Shown: positions 18,148 to 27,820 of the stretch, piece by piece | How positions within the stretch are numbered: position 1 is the stretch's first letter | Layout of the letters: every line of letters starts with the position of its first letter | NCBI RefSeq assembly: GCF_000612445.1 | Contig: NZ_BALC01000005.1 | Location: 102,224 to 166,223, forward strand | Direction: 5' to 3' | Length of the DNA stretch: 64,000 nucleotides | Source of the DNA: Liquorilactobacillus sucicola DSM 21376 = JCM 15457 | GTDB taxonomy: Bacteria > Bacillota > Bacilli > Lactobacillales > Lactobacillaceae | Notes under the pieces: model-generated | Database searches by the model: none | What the model saw: the letters and a program-made list of their open reading frames with translations, nothing else | What the model was told of the DNA's origin: nothing | Position numbers and translations under genes: made by a program

Positions 18148-18750
18148 TTGAAAAAGCTAAGTACTGTGATTTTTGGAATAACCATTTTAGGATTACTGGC
18201 AGGCTGTTCTTCAAGCAATCAAGACGACAAAGCAGCAACTAGCAGCTCAGAATCGACTAGTTCGAGTGAAAGAAAGTCAAACCAAAAAAGTGTCTTTGAC
18301 AAAAAGGTAAGGGTTTCTGCCAGCGATGCAATTGCGATTTATCAAGATGCATATCCGAATACAGATATCACTTCGATTGAATTAGACGCAACCTTTGGCA
18401 AATATTACTATGAGGTTGAGGGTGTTGATGATGACAAGGAGTATTCCCTCAAAGTTGATGCACTTAACAAAGACGTCAGTCAAAAAAGACAGGAACAACT
18501 TGATAATGATGAAAGAAATGGCAGTAAGCGTAATGAAGATAAATTGAACCTGGATAACCTGATTTCTGTGAAAAGAGCAGCCGCTATAGCTGAAAAGTCC
18601 GTGGGAGCAGGCCAAGCATTTGAGTGGTCTATGGACAAAGATATGGGTACGACCTATTGGGAGGTCAAGGTAAAAAACGGCAGCAAACAGGTTGAGGTCA
18701 AGGTCAACGCACAGACAGGGAAAGTTTTGGAGAAAGAAACAGATGATTAG
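18148..18750 (+). CDS. PepSY-domain lipoprotein
   Basis: A surface lipoprotein of 200 residues. It starts at the TTG at 18148, with AAAAGGAGGA just upstream. The signal MKKLSTVIFGITILGLLAGC ends in a lipobox; a Ser-rich linker follows. Two PepSY repeats are visible at about residues 52-110 (ASDAIAIYQDAYPNTDI) and 130-198 (VKRAAAIAEKSVGAG, ending NAQTGKVL). PepSY domains are thought to inhibit peptidases or act in the cell envelope. It has no operon partner. Confidence 0.88.
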   Translation: MKKLSTVIFGITILGLLAGCSSSNQDDKAATSSSESTSSSERKSNQKSVFDKKVRVSASDAIAIYQDAYPNTDITSIELDATFGKYYYEVEGVDDDKEYSLKVDALNKDVSQKRQEQLDNDERNGSKRNEDKLNLDNLISVKRAAAIAEKSVGAGQAFEWSMDKDMGTTYWEVKVKNGSKQVEVKVNAQTGKVLEKETDD

Positions 18751-18989
18751 TTTCTGCGATGCTTTTCATTCAGGTTTTCGGTTCGAAAATGTATATAGAC
18801 TCGTTTATGGTGGTTATAGGAAAAGAATGCAACAATTTCTTAGTGTATAAAGAATAACATGTGTGTAGTTCCAAGTAGCAAACAAGGACCTTAGGTTTTC
18901 AAAAAATTGATATACTGTAATTGAATCGACCTATTTTAATGCTCTTCGCTAGTTTCGGTGGCTAGATGGCGGGAGGGTGAATTAAAGTG

Positions 18990-19178
18990 ATTTTAGTGCG
19001 TTCATCCGATAGTGGAATAGGTTGGTAAAATTAGCTGCTAATTTAATTTGTGAACATAATGAGTTCTTTGTTATGAGTAGTCAAAATTAGATGAAGAATT
19101 CTGATTTGCGAAACATATCCAGCTTGAATAAATAAGAGAACTGAGTCAAGATTTAAATTTTGACCCAGTTCTTTTTTT
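18990..19178. repeat. Dispersed palindromic intergenic repeat, copy 5 (degenerate), with terminator
   Basis: The core around GAGTTCTTTGTTATGAGTAG and the following AAACATAT and GAATAAATAAGAG align with the copy at 8335, but many bases differ. Inner arms AATTTG (19045-19050) and CAAAATT keep some complementarity although the bases differ from copy 1. The unit ends in a hairpin, AGAACTG-AGTCAA / TTTGACCCAGTTCT at 19137-19172, with a T7 run that would terminate plus-strand transcripts. It fills most of the 627-bp gap before gltB; no other gene is visible in that gap. Confidence 0.65.
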
Positions 19179-19377
19179 GACATAATATAACAAGGTTTAA
19201 AATTGCTTTTTCCTTTGTTTGCAAACAATTACAATAATATACTTGTGTTTTTGTGCTTTTCTCATTAAAATTAAAAGAACATTAGATTTTTTTAAAATAA
19301 AAAGTAGTATTTTTTCTAAATAACAAAACTAATGTCTGTTGAAAATGACTTGTTAAAATAAGGTGGGAAAATTATAA

Positions 19378-22300
19378 ATGATTGATAAAAATAAAACGAT
19401 GTATACCCCGACCTTTGAACATGATGCCTGTGGAATGGGATTCATTACGCAGGTTGACGGTAAAACTAGTCACGAACTAGTTGAACGTGCTTTGATTATG
19501 TTGAAAAGAATGAATCACCGTGGGGGAACTGGTTCTGAGCCGGATACTGGCGATGGAGCGGGCATTCTGCTTGCGATGCCCGATACTTTTTTCAGGGCAT
19601 ATGCTGAAGAAAAAGAATTGAGCTTACCTGCCTTGGGCGAATATGCCGTCGGGATGTTCTTTTTGCCGCAGGAAAAGTATGAAAAAGATGCAATGTTAAG
19701 ATCAGTAAGTGACGAAATCTCACGTTATGGTTTTCAGGTCATCGGAACACGTGATGTGCCGTATGTTTATGAAAATTGTGGACCTACAGCACAAAAAGCG
19801 CTGCCGGGGTTTGTTCAAGTAATTGTTAGAAAACCTGCTGATATTGAGGCAGGCAGATCGTTTGAAGATACGCTGTATCACCTGCGCCGCCACTTAGAGA
19901 AGACATTTTCAGCTGACGAGTTCGCTATCGTTAGTTTTTCAAGTCGCACGCTTTGTTACAAGGGAATGCTGCATGCTTATCAGGTGGGGGAATTCTACCC
20001 AGATTTACATCATCCCGAAATGAAATCCTCAATTGCCCTAATCCATTCGCGTTTTTCAACTAACACTTTTCCGAGCTGGGAGCGTGCCCAACCCTTTAGA
20101 TTCATTGCGCACAATGGTGAGATTAATACATTAAAACGTGCCGAGAATTGGATGGTTAGTCATAATATTGAGATTTATAACGAAGACGATTCGGATTCTG
20201 CAAAACTAGAAAATTGTATGGAATATCTTTATCGAAATGGGCGTGATATACCACAGATACTGTTAATGATGGTCCCTGAAGCTTGGGGTAAAGAGGCTCA
20301 TTTATCTGCAGAACAAGCTGCTTTTGATGAATACAATTCAAGTTTTGTTGCTCCATGGGATGGACCAGCTGCCTTATGTTTTACTGATGGGGTTCAGGTG
20401 GGGGCTATGTTAGATCGGAACGGATTAAGGCCTTCACGTTATAACCTTGTGAAAGGTAATTTTCTAATAGTTGCTTCGGAGTCAGGTGTGTACGATGTGG
20501 AGCCGGAAAATATTATAGAGAAGGGTATCCTTGGTCCTGCGGATATGATTTTGGTTGATACCGCCAAGGGAAAGTTCTATCGAACTGAAGAAATAAAAGA
20601 ACATTATGCAAATCAACATCCCTATAAAAAATGGCTATCCAAGGAACAGTTGACGCTTGCAGACTTGTCAGAAGCAGATGTGGATGAAAATATATCATCC
20701 AATGCTTTACGCACATTGTGGCGCCGTCATGGTTATACAGAAGATGTGATTCGTGATGCAATCATCCCAATGGCTCAAAACGGTGAGGAACCAGTTATTT
20801 CGATGGGGTATGATTCTCCACTGTCTGTTCTGAGCAAAAAACCTCAATCTTTGTTCACGTACTTTAAACAGCAATTTGCGCAGGTTACTAATCCTCCAAT
20901 CGACGCGATTCGTGAGAAACTTGTTATCGGCACGGAAATGTTTCTGGGTGCGGATGGTGATATCACAAGTGATAGTCCCTTAAATGCTAAAAAAATAAAA
21001 GTTGATTCCCCTATTTTAAATTCAGCAGCATATGAACGCTTGCGCCATTTGAATGGAAAAAACGGTTTTAAAGTTGCCGAGACCTCGTTGTGTTACGATA
21101 AAGCGCAACGTCCCAATCGTTTGGAACAAGCACTTGATGATATGTTCAAAGATGCTGAGAGCAAAATTGATAGCGGTGCAAATCTTGTTATTTTGACCGA
21201 TCGCAACGCGACACGAGAAAAGTTGATTATTCCAGTGCTATTAGCTGTTGCGGGCTTAAATAATTATCTTGTACGCAAAGGCAAACGTGAATTAGCCTCA
21301 ATCATTGTAGATACAGGTGAAGCATGTGAAATCCATCATTTTGCGACTTTATTAGGATATGGCGCATCTGCGATTCATCCTTACGGAGCCTACGCTACTT
21401 TAATAGCTTATGATCTTGGGGATAAGGTAGAAAACTACCGCAAAGCTTCTGAAAAGGGAATTGTAAAAATCATGAGCCGCATGGGTATTTCGACGATTAT
21501 TGGTTACCAAGGAGCACAGTTGTTTGAAGCTGTAGGGCTTTCACAAGCAGTTGTTGATGAATACTTTACTGGAACTGAGAGCAGGATTGGCGGTTTGTCG
21601 TTGGATCAGATCGAAGCTGAGTATCTTGCACGTTATGAACGGGCATTCGGGTCTAAGGCGGTCGAGGATCTTCCGTCAGGAGGTAGCTTTAAATTCAGAC
21701 ATGAAGGGGAACATCATTTATACAATCCGTTGATTATGTACAAATTTCAACAGGCAGTTCGAACAGGCGACTATGATGTATACAAAGAGTATGTCCGTGA
21801 AATGCATGAAGAAGAACTAACTACTCCAACAACACTCCGTTCGCTTTGGGAAATACAAGAGAAGAAAGATAAAATACCGTTGAGTGAGGTTGAACCAGTC
21901 AGTCAGATTGTCAAGCGTTTTAAAGCAGGTGCGATGAGTTTTGGCTCTCTTTCCAAGGAAGCGCACGAATGTATTGCAGAGGCAATGAATGACTTGGAAG
22001 CTAAGAGTAATAGCGGTGAAGGTGGTGAGAATCGTGCGCGCTATAAGAAGAAAGCTGATGGGCGAAATCTGAATAGTAAAATCAAACAAGTTGCATCGGG
22101 ACGTTTTGGTGTTAACGCTGAATATCTGATGAGTGCGGAAGAGATTCAGATAAAGGTCGCGCAAGGTGCTAAACCCGGTGAAGGCGGACAACTACCAGGG
22201 ACTAAGAACTTCCCGTGGGTCGCGGAAATTCGGGGTTCTGTACCAGGAGTCCGTTTGATTTCACCACCACCGCATCATGATATTTATTCAATCGAAGATT

Positions 22301-23847
22301 TAAAACAGCTGATATACGACTTAAAACAGGTCAATCCTTTTGCTAAAGTCACGGTCAAATTGGTTTCAAGTACTGGAGTGGGAACGATTGCTGCGGGTGT
22401 TGTTAAGTCAGGAGCAGACAAAGTTGTTATCAGTGGATATGACGGTGGAACAGGTGCTGCTCCACGAAATTCGGTTCGAGATGCTGGCCTTCCCTGGGAA
22501 ATGGGTTTGGCAGAAGCTCACCAGACACTGGCACTGAATAATCTACGCCAAAGGACGACATTGGAAACAGATGGAAAACTAATGACTGGAAGAGATGTTT
22601 TAATCGCAACAATGCTTGGAGCAGAAGAGTATAGTTTTGCTTCTTTAGTACTTGTCTCAATTGGCTGTATTATGATGCGAGTCTGCAGTAAGAATACTTG
22701 TCCAACAGGAATTGCAACCCAGAATCCTGGACTACGCAACTTCTTCATAGGTAAACCTGAGCATGTTAAGAATTGTATGAGGTTTATTGCGGAAGATCTA
22801 CGTGAGGAAATGGCGGAGTTAGGATACCGCACGATTGATGAATTAGTCGGGCACACGGAGAACTTACGACCGCGGTTTATTGCCAAAGGAAAAGCAAAAT
22901 CACTAGATTTTTCGCGAATTTTGAGTACGCCATTAGGCATTGAACGTAAGTCAGCTGACCCATTTGTACCAAAATATCAGTGGCCAGATTTAAATGATTT
23001 TGCTGAAGCAGCAATTGCAAGTAAGCAAGATGTTGTTATCAAAAATGACATCAATAATAGAATGCGTACTGTCGGAGCAAGAATGGGCGGGTGGATCGCC
23101 CAACGATTCGGAAACGATACGCTGTCTGAAGGACAATTGAAATATAAGTATACTGGGGTAGCTGGTCAGAGTTTTGGTGCATTCATCACTCAAGGTCTTG
23201 AACTTGAATTGACAGGGGAAGCAAATGACTATGTCGGCAAAGGGCTAAGTGGTGGTCGACTGATTGTCAAAGCACCTGAGAAAGCACAAGAACTTTATAG
23301 TAATGCGCCAATCGTAGGAAATGTTGCTTGTTTCGGCGCAACACGTGGAGAAGCATACTTCAATGGTCGAGCGGGTGAACGATTCTGTGTCCGAAATTCA
23401 GGAGCACGAGTTGTTGCAGAAGGAATCGGCGACCATGGTTGTGAATACATGACAGACGGCATTGCTTTGATCTTAGGTACAACCGGGCGCAATTTTGGTG
23501 CAGGGATGTCTGGTGGAGTTGCTTATATCTATGATCCAGCAGATAATTTTAGGCAAAAATGTAATTTAGAAATGATTGAACTGTTTAGGTTGAATGAAAA
23601 GGGTGATGACAGCGTGGTCTTAGAATTACTGCAGAAACATTTCAAATACACAGGATCACGAAAAGCCAAATATATCTTAGATAGCTGGAATGCTGAACAA
23701 GCTAATTTTGTTAAAGTTTATCCAAAGGAATATCGACATGTGAATGAGATCATAGCACAGTTTGCAAGTGAAGGTGTTGCAGCCGATCAACTGGAACAAA
23801 AAGCTTTTGATACTGTAGTCGGGTCACAGCCGACGATAATAAAATAA
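19378..23847 (+). CDS. gltB: Glutamate synthase, large subunit
   Basis: Transfers the glutamine amide nitrogen to 2-oxoglutarate, giving two glutamates. At 1489 residues it has the usual length. A 17-residue propeptide precedes Cys18 (EHDACGMGF), the class-II amidotransferase nucleophile exposed by processing. NHRGGTG, RFSTNTFPSWERAQPFR and HNGEINTLK complete the glutaminase domain. The FMN synthase domain has AGAMSFGSLSKEAH and SGYDGGTGAAP; CIMMRVCSKNTCPTG near residue 1100 holds the [3Fe-4S] cysteines. The C-terminal beta-helix has many G-x-x-G repeats. AAGGTGGG precedes the ATG. It is in an operon with gltD 18 bp downstream. Confidence 0.97.
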   Translation: MIDKNKTMYTPTFEHDACGMGFITQVDGKTSHELVERALIMLKRMNHRGGTGSEPDTGDGAGILLAMPDTFFRAYAEEKELSLPALGEYAVGMFFLPQEKYEKDAMLRSVSDEISRYGFQVIGTRDVPYVYENCGPTAQKALPGFVQVIVRKPADIEAGRSFEDTLYHLRRHLEKTFSADEFAIVSFSSRTLCYKGMLHAYQVGEFYPDLHHPEMKSSIALIHSRFSTNTFPSWERAQPFRFIAHNGEINTLKRAENWMVSHNIEIYNEDDSDSAKLENCMEYLYRNGRDIPQILLMMVPEAWGKEAHLSAEQAAFDEYNSSFVAPWDGPAALCFTDGVQVGAMLDRNGLRPSRYNLVKGNFLIVASESGVYDVEPENIIEKGILGPADMILVDTAKGKFYRTEEIKEHYANQHPYKKWLSKEQLTLADLSEADVDENISSNALRTLWRRHGYTEDVIRDAIIPMAQNGEEPVISMGYDSPLSVLSKKPQSLFTYFKQQFAQVTNPPIDAIREKLVIGTEMFLGADGDITSDSPLNAKKIKVDSPILNSAAYERLRHLNGKNGFKVAETSLCYDKAQRPNRLEQALDDMFKDAESKIDSGANLVILTDRNATREKLIIPVLLAVAGLNNYLVRKGKRELASIIVDTGEACEIHHFATLLGYGASAIHPYGAYATLIAYDLGDKVENYRKASEKGIVKIMSRMGISTIIGYQGAQLFEAVGLSQAVVDEYFTGTESRIGGLSLDQIEAEYLARYERAFGSKAVEDLPSGGSFKFRHEGEHHLYNPLIMYKFQQAVRTGDYDVYKEYVREMHEEELTTPTTLRSLWEIQEKKDKIPLSEVEPVSQIVKRFKAGAMSFGSLSKEAHECIAEAMNDLEAKSNSGEGGENRARYKKKADGRNLNSKIKQVASGRFGVNAEYLMSAEEIQIKVAQGAKPGEGGQLPGTKNFPWVAEIRGSVPGVRLISPPPHHDIYSIEDLKQLIYDLKQVNPFAKVTVKLVSSTGVGTIAAGVVKSGADKVVISGYDGGTGAAPRNSVRDAGLPWEMGLAEAHQTLALNNLRQRTTLETDGKLMTGRDVLIATMLGAEEYSFASLVLVSIGCIMMRVCSKNTCPTGIATQNPGLRNFFIGKPEHVKNCMRFIAEDLREEMAELGYRTIDELVGHTENLRPRFIAKGKAKSLDFSRILSTPLGIERKSADPFVPKYQWPDLNDFAEAAIASKQDVVIKNDINNRMRTVGARMGGWIAQRFGNDTLSEGQLKYKYTGVAGQSFGAFITQGLELELTGEANDYVGKGLSGGRLIVKAPEKAQELYSNAPIVGNVACFGATRGEAYFNGRAGERFCVRNSGARVVAEGIGDHGCEYMTDGIALILGTTGRNFGAGMSGGVAYIYDPADNFRQKCNLEMIELFRLNEKGDDSVVLELLQKHFKYTGSRKAKYILDSWNAEQANFVKVYPKEYRHVNEIIAQFASEGVAADQLEQKAFDTVVGSQPTIIK

Positions 23848-23865
23848 AGAAGGGGAGGAAGGGAA

Positions 23866-25290
23866 ATGGCAGATCCGTTTGGTTTTATGAAATATGCACG
23901 TGTCGATAATCCCATCAGACCAGTGGAAGAAAGAATCAAAGACTTTGAAGAAATGCAGAATGCTCTGAGCGACAAGGAGAGACGTAAACAAGCTGCACGA
24001 TGTATGAACTGTGGGGTACCTCATTGCCACGCAGGTTTCTTTTACACTGGCGGACGCGCTGTCAGCGGCTGTCCGAATGACAACTTGATTCCGGAATGGA
24101 ATGATCTCATCTATCGAAATGAGGACAAGCGTGCTTTTGAGCGGCTGACAAAGACGAATCCTTTGCCTGAGTTTACAGGACGTGTCTGTCCAGCTCCTTG
24201 TGAGGTTGCCTGTAATGAGGCTTTGCATGGTAAAGGAGTTACTATCAAAGACAATGAGCGGTTCATCATCGAACAGGCTTTTAAGTTCGACTGGGTTAAA
24301 GATAGTGGAACACCGTTGCGTAGAAATGGAATTAAGGTGGCTGTTGTTGGCAGTGGACCAGCCGGTTTGTCTGCGGCTTGGGAGTTAAATAAACTAGGTT
24401 ATACAGTAACAGTTTTTGAAAGAGACGATCATCCTGGGGGCTTAGTCATGTATGGTATCCCTAATATGAAGCTTCCTAAAGAAATTGTGCGTCGTCGAAT
24501 TCAAGTCATGAAGGAATTGGGAATTGAGTTTAAGGTAAACACTGAGGTTGGGGTTGATATCACGGCTGCTGAACTGAAAAAAGAGTTTCAGCGGGTTATA
24601 CTGACTATCGGTGCACGTTCAGCACGTGATATCAATGTTCCAGGGCGTCAATTGAAGGGTATTATGCAAGCCGTCGACTATTTGACCTTGGCTACAAAAC
24701 AGGTTATTGAGGATGGAACTAAGGCCAACAAGGCCTTGGCGGGTAAAAATGTTGTTGTTATTGGTGGCGGAGACACGGGAAATGACTGTATCGCAACTGC
24801 TGTGCGTCAGGGTGCAGCGAATGTTCAGCAGCTTGAGATTACCCGGCAGGCACCGAAAAAACGTCCGGCCAGTAATCCATGGCCACAATGGCCATTGGTC
24901 TCCAAACAGGGATACGGGCAAAAAGAAGCACAGAAACTATTTGGTGGCGAGCTTACATCCTATGAAATGACAGCTGTTGGCTTCAAGGGTAAAAAAGGTA
25001 CAGTCACAAGTATGACTACAAGCAAAGTTCGTTTGTTTAAACCGATCGCTGGTACGGAACAGGAACAACCAGTTGATCTCGTTTTACTCGCAATGGGCTT
25101 CACAGGGGCACAGCAAAGTGTGCTGGATTCTTTTGATGTTACCCAAGTTAATGACGACTATACAACTGATCAAGAACAAGTTTACGTAGCGGGTGATGCA
25201 CGCCGCGGGCCAAGTCTTGTTATCTGGGGCATTCATGAGGGGAGAATGGTAGCAGACGTGGTGGATCAATCCTGCCGAGTTCATGTCTAA
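23866..25290 (+). CDS. gltD: Glutamate synthase, small subunit
   Basis: Supplies electrons from NADPH to the large subunit. The 474-residue protein has an N-terminal Fe-S region (CMNCGVPHCH and SGCPNDN, then CPAPCEVAC), an FAD-binding fold (VAVVGSGPAGLSAAWEL) and an NADPH fold (VVVIGGGDTGNDCIATA). YVAGDARRGPSLVIW is the C-terminal FAD loop. The ribosome site GGGGAGGAAGGG is strong. It completes a functional-looking GOGAT, rare in lactobacilli, which depends on 2-oxoglutarate that icd (2.4 kb) could provide. Confidence 0.96.
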   Translation: MADPFGFMKYARVDNPIRPVEERIKDFEEMQNALSDKERRKQAARCMNCGVPHCHAGFFYTGGRAVSGCPNDNLIPEWNDLIYRNEDKRAFERLTKTNPLPEFTGRVCPAPCEVACNEALHGKGVTIKDNERFIIEQAFKFDWVKDSGTPLRRNGIKVAVVGSGPAGLSAAWELNKLGYTVTVFERDDHPGGLVMYGIPNMKLPKEIVRRRIQVMKELGIEFKVNTEVGVDITAAELKKEFQRVILTIGARSARDINVPGRQLKGIMQAVDYLTLATKQVIEDGTKANKALAGKNVVVIGGGDTGNDCIATAVRQGAANVQQLEITRQAPKKRPASNPWPQWPLVSKQGYGQKEAQKLFGGELTSYEMTAVGFKGKKGTVTSMTTSKVRLFKPIAGTEQEQPVDLVLLAMGFTGAQQSVLDSFDVTQVNDDYTTDQEQVYVAGDARRGPSLVIWGIHEGRMVADVVDQSCRVHV

Positions 25291-25425
25291 TAAGCCTATG
25301 CTGCACGTTTCTTTGTTAGGATAAGAGTGCCAACAGTTCTTAAGCTCTAATAGGGGTTGTAAACTCAAGATTTGACCATAAATAATTTACAAGCAAATGA
25401 GAAGATATAACACATTAATGCGTAT

Positions 25426-25592
25426 AATAAAAAATGAGAGTTTGATATTGAGTAATAACTCGAAATTATGAACGTAGCGAGTACTTTGCTATGAGTAATT
25501 CGAAGTTAGACGAATAATTTTGGTTTATGGAACACGTTTATACGGAATAAAAAGAGGAGCTGTGCCAAAAGTTAACTTTTGGCACAGCTCCA
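25426..25592. repeat. Dispersed palindromic intergenic repeat, copy 2 (forward), with terminator hairpin
   Basis: About 110 bp (ending TTTATGGAACAC) closely matches copy 1, for example CGTAGCGAGTACTTTG and ATGAGTAATTCGAAGTTAGA. It is followed by ACGGAATAAAAAGA and a perfect hairpin, GGAGCTGTGCCAAAA / TTTTGGCACAGCTCC at 25556-25591. Its T-rich side reads on the minus strand, so it likely terminates the hydroxyacid dehydrogenase operon. It lies between convergent operons. The left arm is decayed. Confidence 0.85.
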
Positions 25593-25736
25593 TTTGTTTG
25601 TTCTTAGTTGAAGTATACGAACCAGCCTGGTCTAGTTCAAAACTTACCGCCTGTTGATATACTCCCATTGATGACGTTCATATTAGAATTAGAAGGAAAA
25701 AATTGTCAGAAAATAAGTAGATGTTATATCTAACAG

Positions 25737-26654
25737 TTACATTGTCGCAAATTTCTCACGAATTGTAGCAGCAGAATTAGCTAATTTTGCCTCTTCATCA
25801 TCAGGTAATGGAATTTCGATTAATTCTTCGACACCATTTTTCCCAATAATTCCGGGCTGTCCGACATAGGAGTCATATTTTTTATTATAGGAAGAACATG
25901 GGCACATGAGGCGTGCATCATCTAAGACCGCTCGACTAAGCTTGACAGCGCATGTCGCAATTGCATAACTAGTGTAACCTTTACCGGAATGAATTGCCCA
26001 GCCACCAGATCTTGATTGTGACTCAAGCTCCGTTAGGTTGATATTGCGCGCTTTAGCAAGTGGAATAACATCGAGCCCGTTAACTTTTACTGTTGACCAA
26101 GCAACGAATTGTGATTCACCGTGTTCACCATAAACAAAGCCGGTAACGTTCTTAGGGTCAACATCGAATTGTTCTGCGACAACACGCTGCATCCGTGCTG
26201 TATCTAAGAAGGTCCCTGTTCCAAGAACTTGAGAGCCTGGCAAACCGATCTCTTTTTGGAGATACTGGGAAATCGCATCACAAGGATTCATTGTGTCGAT
26301 CAAGACACCGTGAAAGCCGCTTTCCTTGATTTTAGGTGCAATATCTTTCACGATTTCGCGAGTATATTCAAACTCTGCCCAGCGGTTGCCACTAGCGTGA
26401 TCAAGTGCGTGGATATTCCCCGCGGTGACAAACAGAATGTCTGTGTCAGCAAGTTCAGAATAGTCTTGGATCTTAATCTTCGGACGTGTTTCCAGTCGTG
26501 CTGTTGCATCTTTCAAATCTAGCTGTTCTGCACGAGCCTTCTTTTCATTTTTATCAATCAAAATCAATTCATCTGCATCGCCCTTAGTAACAAGTGCAAA
26601 AGCAATTGTTGCGCCGACGTGACCAACGCCGATAATTGCGTATTTTCTTCCCAT
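25737..26654 (-). CDS. L-2-hydroxyisocaproate dehydrogenase-type oxidoreductase
   Basis: An LDH/MDH-fold, NAD-dependent 2-hydroxyacid dehydrogenase that reduces branched 2-oxoacids such as 2-oxoisocaproate. The start is the ATG at 26654, 11 bp after AGAGAGGA; a TTG 9 bp upstream is too close to the site. Motifs: GVGHVGATIAFAL (nucleotide fold), GTGTFLDTARMQR, YGEHGESQFVAWSTV (catalytic His). These stretches are closer to the Weissella confusa hydroxyisocaproate enzyme than to classic lactate dehydrogenase. It is the third gene of the ilvE operon, which supports a branched-chain substrate. Lactate-type activity cannot be excluded. Confidence 0.86.
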   Translation of the reverse strand: MGRKYAIIGVGHVGATIAFALVTKGDADELILIDKNEKKARAEQLDLKDATARLETRPKIKIQDYSELADTDILFVTAGNIHALDHASGNRWAEFEYTREIVKDIAPKIKESGFHGVLIDTMNPCDAISQYLQKEIGLPGSQVLGTGTFLDTARMQRVVAEQFDVDPKNVTGFVYGEHGESQFVAWSTVKVNGLDVIPLAKARNINLTELESQSRSGGWAIHSGKGYTSYAIATCAVKLSRAVLDDARLMCPCSSYNKKYDSYVGQPGIIGKNGVEELIEIPLPDDEEAKLANSAATIREKFATM

Positions 26655-26707
26655 AAAAAACAAGTTCCTCTCTAGAATTAGTAATATTTATTTTTATTCG
26701 ATAATGG

Positions 26708-27790
26708 TTAAACAATTTCCAAGTGCAACTGGTTATCTTGAATAAGACCTGCTTTTTTCATCATGCCATAAGCAACTAAGGAAATAGCAGCAGGTAAGAC
26801 AACCCCAGTTAACATATAAACTGCGAAATCTCCCCATCCTTGTGCAGCGTATGCTAAAGGTGCAATGAGGGAATTAAGTCCCAGGCCTGCCAATTTATAG
26901 GTCGAACGGAACCCAAACAGGATCGTTGCAATCGGTGCGCATACAGTGGCGGAAAGTATAGATGGTAATAAAAGATATGGGTTGATCAGCAGATTAGGGA
27001 ATTGAACCTTAGGTGTGATAAGACCCTGTGCAATATTCGCTCCAACGTTGTTTTGCCGGAAAGACATCACAGTAAAGGCAACAAATTGAGATGTTGTTCC
27101 AATCAAAGCAGCGGCAGAAGAGATAGGGTCAAGCGTCAAGGCAATTGCTAAAGCCGCAGAAGAAGCGGGAGTCATTAAGAACAATGCCCAGACTACAGAA
27201 ACACAAATTGAACCGATTAATGGGTTCACCTGCATTGTTTCTGCAATATAAGCACTGACTCCCAGTAAGAATGGAGTAGTTACAGCGGCTAATCCCAAAC
27301 CGGCAACTCCGCCAATAAAGGTAGCTGCAAGTGGAACCAACATCATGTCTAACGGGGTTTTACCCGTCAGATATTTACCAACCAAAGCGGCGATTAAACC
27401 GGCTAAAACAGCACTTATTGGTTGTCCCGTTGAAAGGGTGATCGAACCAGCAGCTTGCATCAAATTAGCGCCAGTAGCAGTGGTTCCGTTGACAGCACTT
27501 GTTGTAAAGTGAACAGCGTTTGCACCGATAGTTGATGAGATCATAGCACTAAAGATGACCAAAGAATTTGTTCCCAGTTGGGAAGCAACTGCAACACCAA
27601 GTGCTGGGGCAAGCAAGCTATTTGCTATTAAACCAACTTGGTAAAGTGCATTCCAATGGACAAAAGAAGCAAATGTCTGTAGTAAAAGTCCAATTCCTAA
27701 TGTTACCAAAACTGCATTAGCAATTGCGGCAGTAATACGATATGCATATTCTTTAACAGTTGGGTTTGTTTGTGCCTCAGCATTTTCCAT
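26708..27790 (-). CDS. EIIC-like polytopic membrane protein (PTS_EIIC_2 type)
   Basis: A 360-residue membrane protein with about ten hydrophobic segments, resembling the stand-alone PTS EIIC-like family rather than a sugar PTS: no EIIA, EIIB or phosphorylatable Cys/His domain is attached or nearby. The ATG at 27790 follows AAGGAG by 8 bp; a GTG three codons earlier is less well placed. It lies 30 bp after ilvE and 53 bp before the hydroxyacid dehydrogenase, so it is co-transcribed with branched-chain amino-acid catabolism. A role in moving the amino acids or their keto or hydroxy acids is inference. Confidence 0.75.
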   Translation of the reverse strand: MENAEAQTNPTVKEYAYRITAAIANAVLVTLGIGLLLQTFASFVHWNALYQVGLIANSLLAPALGVAVASQLGTNSLVIFSAMISSTIGANAVHFTTSAVNGTTATGANLMQAAGSITLSTGQPISAVLAGLIAALVGKYLTGKTPLDMMLVPLAATFIGGVAGLGLAAVTTPFLLGVSAYIAETMQVNPLIGSICVSVVWALFLMTPASSAALAIALTLDPISSAAALIGTTSQFVAFTVMSFRQNNVGANIAQGLITPKVQFPNLLINPYLLLPSILSATVCAPIATILFGFRSTYKLAGLGLNSLIAPLAYAAQGWGDFAVYMLTGVVLPAAISLVAYGMMKKAGLIQDNQLHLEIV

Positions 27791-27820
27791 AATTAACACT
27801 CCTTCAAAATTTTAAGCCGA

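Noticed and set aside
22518..22940. Long antisense reading frames within gltB, and others inside rRNA-free coding regions
   Set aside because: They are shadows of a strongly conserved gene, with no ribosome site and no recognisable product.
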